DNA from: Actinomycetota bacterium
GTDB lineage: Bacteria > Actinomycetota > Thermoleophilia > Gaiellales > Gaiellaceae
DNA length: 64,000 nucleotides
Direction: 5' to 3'
NCBI GenBank assembly: GCA_003139545.1
Contig: PLJC01000038.1
Span: 186,587-250,586, forward strand
How positions within the stretch are numbered: position 1 is the first letter of the stretch; every line of letters starts with the position of its first letter. A program made the translations under genes and the position numbers. The notes beneath the pieces are model-generated. The model did not search any database, was not told the origin of the DNA, and saw nothing but the letters and a program-made list of their open reading frames with translations. This document shows positions 1 through 8,643 of this stretch, piece after piece.

Positions 1-957
1 CAGCTGCGCACGCGCGGGCACGAAGCCGAGCTCGTCACCGTTCCGTTCAAGTGGTATCCCGGCGAGCGCGTGCTCACGCAGGCGTTTCTGTGGCGCCTGC
101 TCGACCTCGAGGAAGCGAACGGCCGGCCGATCGACGCGGTGATCGCGACGAAGTTCCCGTCGTACGCCGTGCGCCATCCGCGCAAGGTGGTGTGGCTGCT
201 GCACCAGTTCCGCCAGGCGTGGGATCTCGACCGTACCGAGCTCGGACAGTTCTCGGAGTCGGCGGAGGACCGCGCGCTGCGGCGACGGGTGCTCGCGTTC
301 GAGCGCACCGCCCTCGGCGAGGCCAGGAAGATCTTCGCGACGTCGGGCAACGTCGCCGGTCGACTGCGCGAGTCCACCGGGCTCGAGGCCGAGCTCATGC
401 CGCACCCGCCGGCGCCGCTGAAATACCGCTGCGACCGGTACGACGACTTCATCCTCTCCGTCAACAGGCTCGATCGCGCGAAGCGGATCGATCTCCTGCT
501 CGAAGCGGCGGCCGCCGAGCCGACCTTGCGCGTCGTCATCGCCGGAGACGGCCCGGATCGCGAGCGGCTCGAGCGGCTCGCGCAGGAGCGCGGCCTGAAC
601 GGCCGAGCGGAGTTCACCGGCCGCGTCAGCGACGCGCGTCTGACCGAGCTGTACGCGAGCTGCCTCGGCGTCTATTACGCGCCGGTGGACGAGGACTTCG
701 GGATGGTGCCGTTCGAGGCGTTCCTCTCCGAGAAGCCCGTGCTGACGACGACGGATGCCGGCGGCCCGCTCGACGTAGTGCGCGACCGCGAGACCGGGCT
801 CGTCGTCAGGCCGCAGGCGTCGGAGCTCGCGCGCGCATGCGTGTGGCTGCGCGACCACGCGGACGAGGCGCGTGCGTTCGGCCGCGCGGGCCGTGATGTC
901 GCGAACGGCGTGACGTGGGACGCCTGCATCGACCGCCTCCTCGCAGCGGTCGCGTGA
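1..957 (+). CDS. GT4-family glycosyltransferase (5' end outside window)
   Basis: Retaining GT-B glycosyltransferase, expected to transfer a sugar from a nucleotide-sugar donor during assembly of a cell-surface polysaccharide. The reading frame is open to base 1, so the N-terminus is missing; 318 residues are visible. The C-terminal Rossmann half is clear: FILSVNRLDRAKRIDLLLEA (the nucleotide-binding start), VIAGDGPDRERLE, FTGRVSD, and the EDFGMVPFEA segment that corresponds to the E-x7-E donor-binding motif of GT4. It ends in a 4-base GTGA overlap with the next gene, so the two are translationally coupled. Donor and acceptor cannot be read from sequence. Confidence 0.9.
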   Translation, partial: QLRTRGHEAELVTVPFKWYPGERVLTQAFLWRLLDLEEANGRPIDAVIATKFPSYAVRHPRKVVWLLHQFRQAWDLDRTELGQFSESAEDRALRRRVLAFERTALGEARKIFATSGNVAGRLRESTGLEAELMPHPPAPLKYRCDRYDDFILSVNRLDRAKRIDLLLEAAAAEPTLRVVIAGDGPDRERLERLAQERGLNGRAEFTGRVSDARLTELYASCLGVYYAPVDEDFGMVPFEAFLSEKPVLTTTDAGGPLDVVRDRETGLVVRPQASELARACVWLRDHADEARAFGRAGRDVANGVTWDACIDRLLAAVA

Positions 958-3900
958 GGGTCTCCTACTTCTCACCGCTGCCGCCGTCGACGTCGGGCAT
1001 CGCCGACTATTCGGCGCTGCTGCTGCCCGCGCTCGAACGGCTCGTCGAGGTCGAGCTGGTGCGCCCCGGTCGCACGCGTCCCGTGGCCGACACCGACGTC
1101 GCGCTCTACCACGTCGGCAACGATCCCGACGCGCACGGGTGGATCGTCGACGCGCTTCGCCGGCGTCCCGGCGTCGTCGTCCTGCACGACTTCGTCATCC
1201 ACCACCTCGTCGCGGGTCTCACCATCGGCCGTCACGACGGGCACGCGTACCTCGCCGCGATGGAGCGGGAAGCCGGCGTTCCGGGGCGCCTGCTTGGCTA
1301 CGGCGTGCTCGAAGGCCGCGTGCCGCCGCTGTGGGAGGTCCGGCCGCAGGAGTTCCCGCTCGCAGGAGAGGTGCTCGATCGCGCGACGAGCGTGATCGTG
1401 CACTCGCGGTACGTCGAGACGCTCGTTCGCGAGCACGGCTACGCCGGGCCGCTGCACCGGATTGCGCATCCCGCGTGGCCGGTCCCGCCCGTGGCGCCGG
1501 AGTCGGTGGCCGGGTCACCGCTCGTCGGCAGCTTCGGGCACATCAACGAGAACAAGCGCGTGCCCCAGCTCCTCGAGGCCTTCGCCGCGCTGCGGCGGAC
1601 GCGGCACGGGGCACGCCTGCTCGTCGTCGGCTCCGAGTCGCCCGGGTTCGATCTCGCCGGACGCATCGAACGCACGGGGCTCGACGCGACCGGTGTCATC
1701 CGCGAGCCGTACGTCGAGGAGGAGCGGCTGTGGGCGTTGATGGCGGCGTGCGACGCGATCGTGCTCCTGCGCGCGCCGACAATGGGCGAGACGTCGGGCG
1801 CCGCGATCCGCGCGCTCTCGCTCGGGAAGCCGCTCGTCGTCAGCGACGTCGGCTGGTTCTCGGAGCTGCCCGACGACGTGGCGATCAAGATTCCCGTCGG
1901 CGGCGACGAGGAGGTGCAGGCGCTCACGGCGGCTCTGCGCCGGCTCGCCGACCCGGAGGCGGCACGAGCGATGGGCGAGGCAGCGCGGGCGCTCGTCGCC
2001 CGCGACCACGACGTCGACCGAGTCGCCGAGCGGTACGCCGCCGCGCTGGAGGAGGCGGCGGGCGGAGCGGCCGTCAGCGGGGCCGTGCTGCAGGAGGTCG
2101 CGGCTGCGGCAGCCGACGTCGGCGTCGACGAGGAGCCGCTCGCGGCCGAGCTCGTGCGCTCGTCGCTTGTCTCCCGTGACGGTTCCGTACCGGTACCTGG
2201 TACCGGACCGCGCTTCTTGCGGACACTGCCCATCTGGGCATGGCTCGGCGGGCTGTACGCGGTCGCCGTCGCGGTGCAGCTCGCGCTCGCGCTGCGCGTC
2301 ACCTCGCCGTGGATCATGGTCGACGAGATCGTCTACTCGGACATGGCGCGCAGCTTCGCGGCCACGGGCCACTTCCTCATTCGCGGCGTCCACGCCAACT
2401 ACGGCTTCGTCTATCCGCTGCTGCTCTCTCCGGTGTATGCGGCGATCGGGCCGATGGCCGACGTGTACCGCTGGTCGCAGGCGGTGAACGCGCTCGTGCT
2501 CTGCTCGGCCGTGCTGCCCGCGTACCTGCTCGCGCGACGCGTCGTGCGCCCGTCGGCCGCGCTCGTCGCGGCGGCGCTCGCAGTCGCGGTCCCGTCGACG
2601 GCGTACGCGGGAACGTTGATGACGGAGAACGTCTTCTATCCCGTCTTCCTCTGGCTCGCGCTCGCGCTCGTCGCCGCGCTCGAGCGGCCGACGCGCGCAC
2701 GGCAGGTGCTGCTCCTCGCGGTGTGCGCGCTCGCGTTCGAGACGCGCACGCAAGCCGTCGCGGTCATCGCGGCCGTCTTGAGCGCGCCGCTCGTCCTCGC
2801 GTGGATCGAGCGCGGACGCCCGCGTCGCCTGGCCGCGTTCGCCCCGCTATACGGCATCGTCGCCGCGGCGGGCGTCATCGTCGTCGCCGTCGAGGTTGCA
2901 CGGGGACGTTCGCCCGCGGCGATCCTCGGCAACTACAGCGTCACCTCGAACGGTGGATATCGCCCGTGGCCGGCGATCGACTGGATCGTGCTCCACCTCG
3001 CCGAGCTCGACCTGGCGGTGTTCGTGCTTCCGTTCGCGGCGCTCATCGTCCTCGCCGCGAACGCGCGCCATCTCGACCGCCGGCTGCGCGTCTTCATCGC
3101 GGCCTCGGCGTCGCTGTCGGTCTGGCTCGTGCTCGAGGTGGGGGTCTTCGCGTCGCGCTACTCCCAGCGCATCGAAGAGCGGAACCTCTTCTATCTCATG
3201 CCGTTGCTCATCATTGCGCTGCTCGCGTGGATCGAACGTGGCCAGCCGCTGCCCCCGCGGGCGTCGGTGGTCGCCGCAGGCGTCGCCGCTGCGCTGCCGG
3301 GCGCCATCCCGTTCGCGCATCTGTTCAACATCACGGCGCAGTCCGACACGATCGGGCTCCAGCCGTGGTGGTTCCTCGGCAACACCTGGACCGGCCGCCA
3401 AGGCGTCGGCGTCGTCGCGGTGCTGCTAGCTCTCGCGCTGGCGGCGTGCTTCCTCTGGCTCCCGCGCCGGTATGCCCCCGTTCTGCCTGCGGTCGTCGCG
3501 GTGGGCTTCCTGCTCACCTGGCTTCCGCTCGAGCTCTGGACCCACAGCTTCCCGCGGCTCGCGTCGAGCGCATACGCGCAGGGCGTCGGCACGGCGGAGA
3601 AGAGCTGGATCGACCGTGCGGTCGGCCGAGACGCGCATGTCGGCGTGATCTTCGCCGGCGGAAACCAGCTCGCCGTCTTCGAGAACGAGTTCTGGAACCG
3701 CAGCGTCGACCGCGTCTACGGACTCGGCGCGCGCCTGCCCGGCGACATGCCGGAGATCCAGACGAGCGTCGATCCCGCGAGCGGTGCTCTGCGCGGCGTG
3801 ACGGAGCCGTACGTCCTCGCGCCCACGACGGTGCAGCTCGTCGGCACGAAGATCGCTGCCGATCCCGCGAAGCAGCTCGTGCTCTACCGGGTGGCGCAGC

Positions 3901-4277
3901 CTGCGCGCATCACGACTCGCGTGATCGGTCTCTATCCGACGACGCCCGGGGTCGAAGCGTGGTCGCGGGCGCACGTGAGCTGGATCCACGCTCAGTGCAC
4001 GGGCGGAACGCTGTCGGTGAAGGTCTCGAGCGATGCAAGGCTCTTCCAGGGGACGACGTCCACGATCGCGATCAGCGGGACGACGACCTCCCGGACGCTG
4101 AGCATCTCGCCTGCGACGGTCGACCGTCTCATCACGCTGAAGCTGATCCCCGCGAAGGGCGTCTGCCGGGTCGACTTCGCGATCTCGCCCACACGTGTTC
4201 CCGCGAAGGTCGAGACCGGGAACACCGACACGCGCCATCTCGGACTGCATTTCACACAGCCCGTCTACACGCCGTGA
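954..4277 (+). CDS. Fusion of GT4 glycosyltransferase and GT-C-like polytopic membrane domain
   Basis: A single 1107-residue frame with two enzymes' worth of sequence. Residues about 1-375 form a GT4-type GT-B glycosyltransferase (SPLPPSTSGIADYSALL start, LVGSFGHINENKRVPQLLEA, MGETSGAAIRAL in the donor-binding position). After a linker, residues about 425-800 are strongly hydrophobic with many membrane spans and carry an acidic pair after the first span (MVDEIVYSDMARSFA), as in GT-C enzymes that use lipid-linked sugars. The last 300 residues look extracytoplasmic. The GTG at 954 is chosen because it overlaps the upstream stop (GTGA) and begins directly at the glycosyltransferase fold. The membrane half resembles the protein at 8606-10813. 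No frameshift is needed to explain the join. Confidence 0.85.
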   Translation: MRVSYFSPLPPSTSGIADYSALLLPALERLVEVELVRPGRTRPVADTDVALYHVGNDPDAHGWIVDALRRRPGVVVLHDFVIHHLVAGLTIGRHDGHAYLAAMEREAGVPGRLLGYGVLEGRVPPLWEVRPQEFPLAGEVLDRATSVIVHSRYVETLVREHGYAGPLHRIAHPAWPVPPVAPESVAGSPLVGSFGHINENKRVPQLLEAFAALRRTRHGARLLVVGSESPGFDLAGRIERTGLDATGVIREPYVEEERLWALMAACDAIVLLRAPTMGETSGAAIRALSLGKPLVVSDVGWFSELPDDVAIKIPVGGDEEVQALTAALRRLADPEAARAMGEAARALVARDHDVDRVAERYAAALEEAAGGAAVSGAVLQEVAAAAADVGVDEEPLAAELVRSSLVSRDGSVPVPGTGPRFLRTLPIWAWLGGLYAVAVAVQLALALRVTSPWIMVDEIVYSDMARSFAATGHFLIRGVHANYGFVYPLLLSPVYAAIGPMADVYRWSQAVNALVLCSAVLPAYLLARRVVRPSAALVAAALAVAVPSTAYAGTLMTENVFYPVFLWLALALVAALERPTRARQVLLLAVCALAFETRTQAVAVIAAVLSAPLVLAWIERGRPRRLAAFAPLYGIVAAAGVIVVAVEVARGRSPAAILGNYSVTSNGGYRPWPAIDWIVLHLAELDLAVFVLPFAALIVLAANARHLDRRLRVFIAASASLSVWLVLEVGVFASRYSQRIEERNLFYLMPLLIIALLAWIERGQPLPPRASVVAAGVAAALPGAIPFAHLFNITAQSDTIGLQPWWFLGNTWTGRQGVGVVAVLLALALAACFLWLPRRYAPVLPAVVAVGFLLTWLPLELWTHSFPRLASSAYAQGVGTAEKSWIDRAVGRDAHVGVIFAGGNQLAVFENEFWNRSVDRVYGLGARLPGDMPEIQTSVDPASGALRGVTEPYVLAPTTVQLVGTKIAADPAKQLVLYRVAQPARITTRVIGLYPTTPGVEAWSRAHVSWIHAQCTGGTLSVKVSSDARLFQGTTSTIAISGTTTSRTLSISPATVDRLITLKLIPAKGVCRVDFAISPTRVPAKVETGNTDTRHLGLHFTQPVYTP

Positions 4278-5323
4278 GGATCGTGATCGACGTCGCGCCC
4301 TTGTCCCATCCGCGGACGGGCGTCGGCAACTACATCCGTGGATCGTTGCTCGGGCTCGCGCAAGCCGGCGCACGTGACGTCGTCGCCTTCGCCCCGTCTT
4401 CTCGCGCCGGCCGGCGAACGATCGAGGAGTCGCTCGACGGCGTGGACGCAGAGCGGCGTCTGCCGGTCCTGCCCGCGGCGCACGCGCTGCGCACGGCGTG
4501 GTCGCGTCTCGGCACGCCGCCGCTGGAGACCGTCGTCGGCTCCTTCGACGTCTTCCATTTCAGCGACTGGATGTATCCACCGCAGCGAGGCGGCGTCCGC
4601 TCGACGATGATCCACGACCTCGTCCCGCTTCACTTCCCCGACTGGGTCCACCGCCGGACGGTGCGCATGCACGGCGCCAAGTACCGCCACGCGGCGCAGG
4701 CGTGCGACGTCGTCGTCGTCAACTCGAGGTTCACCGCCGACGACGTCGTCGAGACGCTCGACGTCGAGCGCGACCGCGTCCACGTCGCTTACCCCGGCGT
4801 CGACCCGGCGTTCGCGCCCGAGGGTGCGAGAGCGGAAGGCGAGTACCTCCTCGCCGTCGGGACGCTCGAGCCGCGGAAGAACCTCGTCAACGCGATCGAC
4901 GCGGCCCAGCGGCTCGGCATCGAACTGCGGGTTGTCGGCGCGCGCGGCTGGGGCGGCGTCGAGGCGCGGGGCAGGGGAGTGACGTGGCTCGGGTATCCCT
5001 CGGACAGCGAGCTCCCGGCGCTCTACCGCGGCGCAGCGGCGTTCGTGTACCCGTCGCGCTTCGAGGGCTTCGGGATCCCGGTGCTCGAGGCGATGGCGTG
5101 CGGCACGCCGTGCGTCGTCTCGTCGCATCCGTCGCTCGACGAGGCCGCGGGCGAGGCCGCGATGCGTGCGGACCCCGACGACGTCGATGCGATCGTGGCG
5201 GCGATCGAGCGCGCACGCGACGAACGAGGCCGGCTCGTCCCGCTCGGTCTCGAACATGCGCGCCGCTTCACGTGGCTCGAGAACGGCCGCGCACATCTGG
5301 CCGCGTGGGAGTCGGCGCGATGA
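4274..5323 (+). CDS. GT4-family glycosyltransferase
   Basis: 349-residue GT-B glycosyltransferase, probably cytoplasmic and acting on a growing lipid-linked glycan. It begins RIVIDVAPLSHPRTGVGNYI, with the Gly-rich N-terminal loop typical of the mannosyl/rhamnosyl group of GT4. The donor half shows LLAVGTLEPRKNLVNAI, the RGAAAFVYPSRFEGFGIPVL segment with E-x7-E (EGFGIPVLE), and the MACGTPCV motif. The GTG start overlaps the upstream stop by 4 bases (GTGA), and its own stop overlaps the next ATG. It is closely related to the next gene (shared EPRKNL and GWGGVEARG segments), so the two may be a tandem duplication that added different sugars. Confidence 0.92.
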   Translation: MRIVIDVAPLSHPRTGVGNYIRGSLLGLAQAGARDVVAFAPSSRAGRRTIEESLDGVDAERRLPVLPAAHALRTAWSRLGTPPLETVVGSFDVFHFSDWMYPPQRGGVRSTMIHDLVPLHFPDWVHRRTVRMHGAKYRHAAQACDVVVVNSRFTADDVVETLDVERDRVHVAYPGVDPAFAPEGARAEGEYLLAVGTLEPRKNLVNAIDAAQRLGIELRVVGARGWGGVEARGRGVTWLGYPSDSELPALYRGAAAFVYPSRFEGFGIPVLEAMACGTPCVVSSHPSLDEAAGEAAMRADPDDVDAIVAAIERARDERGRLVPLGLEHARRFTWLENGRAHLAAWESAR

Positions 5324-6294
5324 AGGTCGCGATCGACGTCACACCGCTCGAGCTGACGCGCGCCGGCACGGCGCGCTATCTCGACTCGCTGCTGCCACGC
5401 GTCGAGCGTGAGGTGACGGTCGAGCGGTTGCGGGGGTTCGCAGCCGGGAAGGCCGGAACGCTGTGGCTCGACCTCGCCTGGTATCCGCACGTGCTTCCGC
5501 ATCGCGCTCGCGGTGCGGACGTACTGCATTGCCCGACCTATCGCGGGCCTGTTCGCAGCCGCGTCCCGCTCGTCGTCACCGTGCACGACCTCGCCGTCTT
5601 CCGTCACCCCGAGGCGTTTCCACCCTGGACGCGCACGTACAGCCGCGTCGTCGTCCCGCGTGTCGTTCGCGCCGCGCGGATCGTCGCCGCCGTGTCCGAG
5701 TTCACCGCCGGCGAGCTCGAGGCGGTGCTGCGCGTGCCGCGCGAGCGCATCCGCGTCGTGCCGAACGCCGCGGACGCCACCTTCACGGACGTCGGGCCGC
5801 GCGAGGAGGGCGACTACGTGCTGGCCGTCGGGACACTCGAGCCGCGCAAGAACCTCGCGCGCACCATCGCGGCGGCGCAGCGTCTCGGCGTGGAGCTGCG
5901 CGTTGCAGGCGCGCGCGGGTGGGGCGGCGTCGAGGCCCGTGGGGACGGCGTTCGCTGGGAGGGCGAGGTCGGGGACGAACAGCTTGCGCGGCTCTACCGG
6001 GGCGCGCTCTGCGTCGTATATCCCTCGCTGTACGAGGGCTTCGGGATCCCGGTGCTCGAGGCGATGGCCTGCGGCGCGCCTGTCGTAACGTCGCGCGGCG
6101 GCGCGACAGACGAAGTCGCCGGAGGCGCAGCCGTGCTGGTCGATCCGCACGACGTGTCGTCGATCGCTGCAGGGATCGAAGAGGCGATCGCGCGTCGCGA
6201 CGAGCTGCGCGCCGCCGGTCTCCGCCGTGCGAGCGCGTACTCGTGGGACGCATCGGCGCGGCTCCTGGTGCAGGCATACGAGGACGCGGCGTGA
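5320..6294 (+). CDS. GT4-family glycosyltransferase
   Basis: 324-residue GT-B glycosyltransferase starting MKVAIDVTPLELTRAGTARY. The donor-binding half has YVLAVGTLEPRKNLARTI, GWGGVEARGDGVRW, the SLYEGFGIPVLEAMACGAP block with E-x7-E, and a VTSRGGATDEVAGG loop. The ATG is in a 4-base overlap with the preceding stop and its stop overlaps the next GTG, so it is an internal member of one long polysaccharide operon. It is clearly a paralogue of the preceding gene. Substrate specificity is not visible. Confidence 0.92.
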   Translation: MKVAIDVTPLELTRAGTARYLDSLLPRVEREVTVERLRGFAAGKAGTLWLDLAWYPHVLPHRARGADVLHCPTYRGPVRSRVPLVVTVHDLAVFRHPEAFPPWTRTYSRVVVPRVVRAARIVAAVSEFTAGELEAVLRVPRERIRVVPNAADATFTDVGPREEGDYVLAVGTLEPRKNLARTIAAAQRLGVELRVAGARGWGGVEARGDGVRWEGEVGDEQLARLYRGALCVVYPSLYEGFGIPVLEAMACGAPVVTSRGGATDEVAGGAAVLVDPHDVSSIAAGIEEAIARRDELRAAGLRRASAYSWDASARLLVQAYEDAA

Positions 6295-7277
6295 TCGTCG
6301 TCGACGCCGACACGCTCGGCCGCCACCGCACCGGGGACGAGACATACGTCCGCGAGCTCTTGCGTGCGCTACCCCGCGACCTCGACCTGGCTGCCGTCAC
6401 CCGGCGCCCCGACCTCGTGCCCGAAGGCGTGCGCGCGATCGAGCTGCACTCGCGCGTGCAGGAGCTGCGCATGCTGTGGACGCTCCCGCGCCTCCTGCGC
6501 AGGCTGCAGCCGACCCTGGCGCACTTCGTGCACGCCATCCCGCCAGGCCTTCCCTGCCCGGCGGTGCTGACGGTGCAGGACCTCTCGTTCGAGCGCGATC
6601 CGACGGTCATGGGCGCGCGCGAACGCGCGATCTTCAAGACCGTCGTGCCCTGGTCGGCGCGCCGCGCCGCCCACGTGTTCGCGATCTCCGAGCGCACGCG
6701 CGTGGACCTCGTCGAGCTGTACCGCATCCCAGAGGAGAAGATCACCGTCACGCCGCTCGCGCCTGCGCCCGAGTTCCGGCCGTCCGAGAGCGGCGAGCAC
6801 GACGGCTACCTGCTCTTCGTCAGCAGCATCGAGCCGCGCAAGGATCCGCTCGCCGCACTCGCCGCCGCGCGCGCGGTCGGGATGCCGCTCGTCGTCGTCG
6901 GTCCCCACAAGGATGCGGCGCTCGTCCGCGCCATGCGCGACGGCGGGGCCGACCTGCGCGGCTACGTTCCCGAGGACGAGCTCGTTCGCCTTTACCAGCG
7001 CGCCGCCTGTCTCGTCCATCCGACCCTGTACGAGGGCTTCGCGCTCACGTGCGCCGAGGCGATGGCGTGCGGCACGCCTGTGGTCGCGCGGCCGGACGCG
7101 GCCGTCCGGGAGCTCGTCGGCGATGCGGGCGTGCTCACGGACGACCTCGCCGCCGGCATCGAGCGGGCGCTCGCCGAGCGCGACCGACTGCGGGTCGCCG
7201 GCCTCGAACGCGCGCGGCTCTACACGTGGGACGAGACGGCGCGCAGGACGGCCGAGGTCTATCGGAGGCTCGCATGA
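6291..7277 (+). CDS. GT4-family glycosyltransferase
   Basis: 328-residue GT-B glycosyltransferase. The N-terminal half reads VIVVDADTLGRHRTGDETYV and contains FVHAIPPGLPCPAVLTVQDL, like other GT4 members that bind a lipid-linked acceptor. The C-terminal half has LLFVSSIEPRKDPLAAL, LRGYVPEDELVRLY, and the LYEGFALTCAEAMACGTPVV donor-binding block. It starts at a GTG in a GTGA overlap and ends in an ATGA overlap with the GT2 gene. It is the fifth GT4 gene in a row in this operon, suggesting a repeat unit of several different sugars. Confidence 0.92.
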   Translation: MIVVDADTLGRHRTGDETYVRELLRALPRDLDLAAVTRRPDLVPEGVRAIELHSRVQELRMLWTLPRLLRRLQPTLAHFVHAIPPGLPCPAVLTVQDLSFERDPTVMGARERAIFKTVVPWSARRAAHVFAISERTRVDLVELYRIPEEKITVTPLAPAPEFRPSESGEHDGYLLFVSSIEPRKDPLAALAAARAVGMPLVVVGPHKDAALVRAMRDGGADLRGYVPEDELVRLYQRAACLVHPTLYEGFALTCAEAMACGTPVVARPDAAVRELVGDAGVLTDDLAAGIERALAERDRLRVAGLERARLYTWDETARRTAEVYRRLA

Positions 7278-8038
7278 AGGTCTCCGCCGTCGTCATCTCG
7301 CACGGCCACGCCGGCGAGCTCGAGCACTCGCTGCCTGCGCTCGCACCGCAGGTCGACGAGCTGCTCCTCATCGCGAACATCCCCGGCAGCGTCCCGCGCG
7401 ACCTCCCCGACTGCGTCCGCGTGCTGGAGAACGAGCGGGCGCTCTCGTTCGCCGCGAATGCCAACGTCGGCACGGCAAACACGCAGCACGAGCTCGTGCT
7501 CATCGCGAACCCCGATGCGATCCCGGACCCGGGAGCCGTCGGCATCCTGCGCGAGTTCGTCGAGGCGCATCCGCGCTGCGGTGTCGCGGGACCGAAGATG
7601 CTGTACAGCGACGGAAGCTGGCAGGCCTCGCGCCGCGGCTTTCCGACGGTCGGCGCCACGCTCGTGCGCCGCACGCCGCTGCGCCTGCTCTTCCCGCCAC
7701 TGCGGTGGCAACGGCGCCACTACCTCCTCGACGAACGCCCCGACGAGCCGGCGCCGGCGGACACGATGCTGGGGGCCTTCCTGCTCATGCGACGGACGAT
7801 GCTCGACGAGATCGGCGGCTGGGACCCGGGCTACAGGATGTACTGCGAGGACATCGACCTCAACTATCGCGCCGCGAAGGCCGGCTGGGAGCGCTGGTAC
7901 GTCCCGGCGGCGGTCGTCCGGCACGAGTACGCGGCCGTGATCGACAAGCGCTTCCTCACGCGGCACACGCTGTGGCACGCGCGCGCCATGCTCCGCTTCC
8001 TCCGCAAGCATCCCGAGCGCCTACTCGCGCTGCGATGA
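7274..8038 (+). CDS. GT2-family glycosyltransferase (rhamnosyltransferase-like)
   Basis: 254-residue GT-A enzyme, likely an inverting transferase of the GT2 family. It starts MKVSAVVISHGHAGELEHSL and shows the nucleotide-sugar motif LIANPDAIPDPGAVG (the DxD-like position), then a LGAFLLMRRTMLDEIGGWD segment and MYCEDIDLNYRAAKAGW with the acidic ED pair that supplies the catalytic base in this family. The arrangement is the one seen in dTDP-rhamnosyltransferases. It is coupled to its neighbours by ATGA overlaps at both ends. Confidence 0.9.
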   Translation: MKVSAVVISHGHAGELEHSLPALAPQVDELLLIANIPGSVPRDLPDCVRVLENERALSFAANANVGTANTQHELVLIANPDAIPDPGAVGILREFVEAHPRCGVAGPKMLYSDGSWQASRRGFPTVGATLVRRTPLRLLFPPLRWQRRHYLLDERPDEPAPADTMLGAFLLMRRTMLDEIGGWDPGYRMYCEDIDLNYRAAKAGWERWYVPAAVVRHEYAAVIDKRFLTRHTLWHARAMLRFLRKHPERLLALR

Positions 8039-8643
8039 CCTGGGAGAAGTACGGCCGCAAAGCGGAGCGCTGGACGGAGACGGCATACGCCGACGCGAAC
8101 GCCTATCTCGCGCGCCGCGCGGAGCTCGTGCGCACGCTCGGGCCCCAGCTTCGGCCCGGCGATGCGGTGCTCGATCTCGCCTGCGGCGACGGTGGTCTCG
8201 CCGACTTCTTGCCCGGCCTGCGGTACGTCGGCGTCGATGCAAACGCGGAGATGGTTGCGGCCGGACGCGCACGCGGGCGCGAGATCGTGGAGGCCGACCT
8301 CAACGCGTACGTTCCGCCTGCTCCGGTCGAGGCGACGACGATCTTCCGCGCGATCTACTACGCGGCCGACCGCCGCGCGCTGCTCGCTCACATCGCCGGC
8401 TACACCACGCGCAAGCTCGTCTTCGACCTCAACCCGCGGCAGTACCGCCTCGCGGACGTGCAGGCCGACCTCGAGGCCGCCGGGTTCGACCGCCTCGCAG
8501 CGCACCCGTTCTTCGTCCCGCAGACGCGGGCGCCTCTCCCCGGTCTTCAGCTGCTCGAGCGGAGCGGGCCGGTCGCGCGGGCGATCCTCCGCCTCCGGTT
8601 CACGCTCATCTGTGCGGCTTGGTCCGGAAGAAGCGATACGTGA
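8035..8643 (+). CDS. Class I SAM-dependent methyltransferase
   Basis: 202-residue methyltransferase with the SAM-binding motif I VLDLACGDGGLADFLP and motif II YVGVDANAEMVAAGRARG. In the polysaccharide operon it may O-methylate a sugar or act on a glycosylated intermediate; this role is inferred from position only. The ATG overlaps the preceding stop (ATGA). Its 3' end overlaps the convergent membrane-protein gene by 38 bp (8606-8643), so the last residues of both proteins are encoded on opposite strands of the same DNA. It is the last plus-strand gene of the operon. Confidence 0.85.
   Translation: MTWEKYGRKAERWTETAYADANAYLARRAELVRTLGPQLRPGDAVLDLACGDGGLADFLPGLRYVGVDANAEMVAAGRARGREIVEADLNAYVPPAPVEATTIFRAIYYAADRRALLAHIAGYTTRKLVFDLNPRQYRLADVQADLEAAGFDRLAAHPFFVPQTRAPLPGLQLLERSGPVARAILRLRFTLICAAWSGRSDT

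Noticed and set aside
1515..2753. A 412-residue open frame on the minus strand across the first fusion gene
   Set aside because: Arg/Glu-rich composition and no motif; the overlapping glycosyltransferase is clear.
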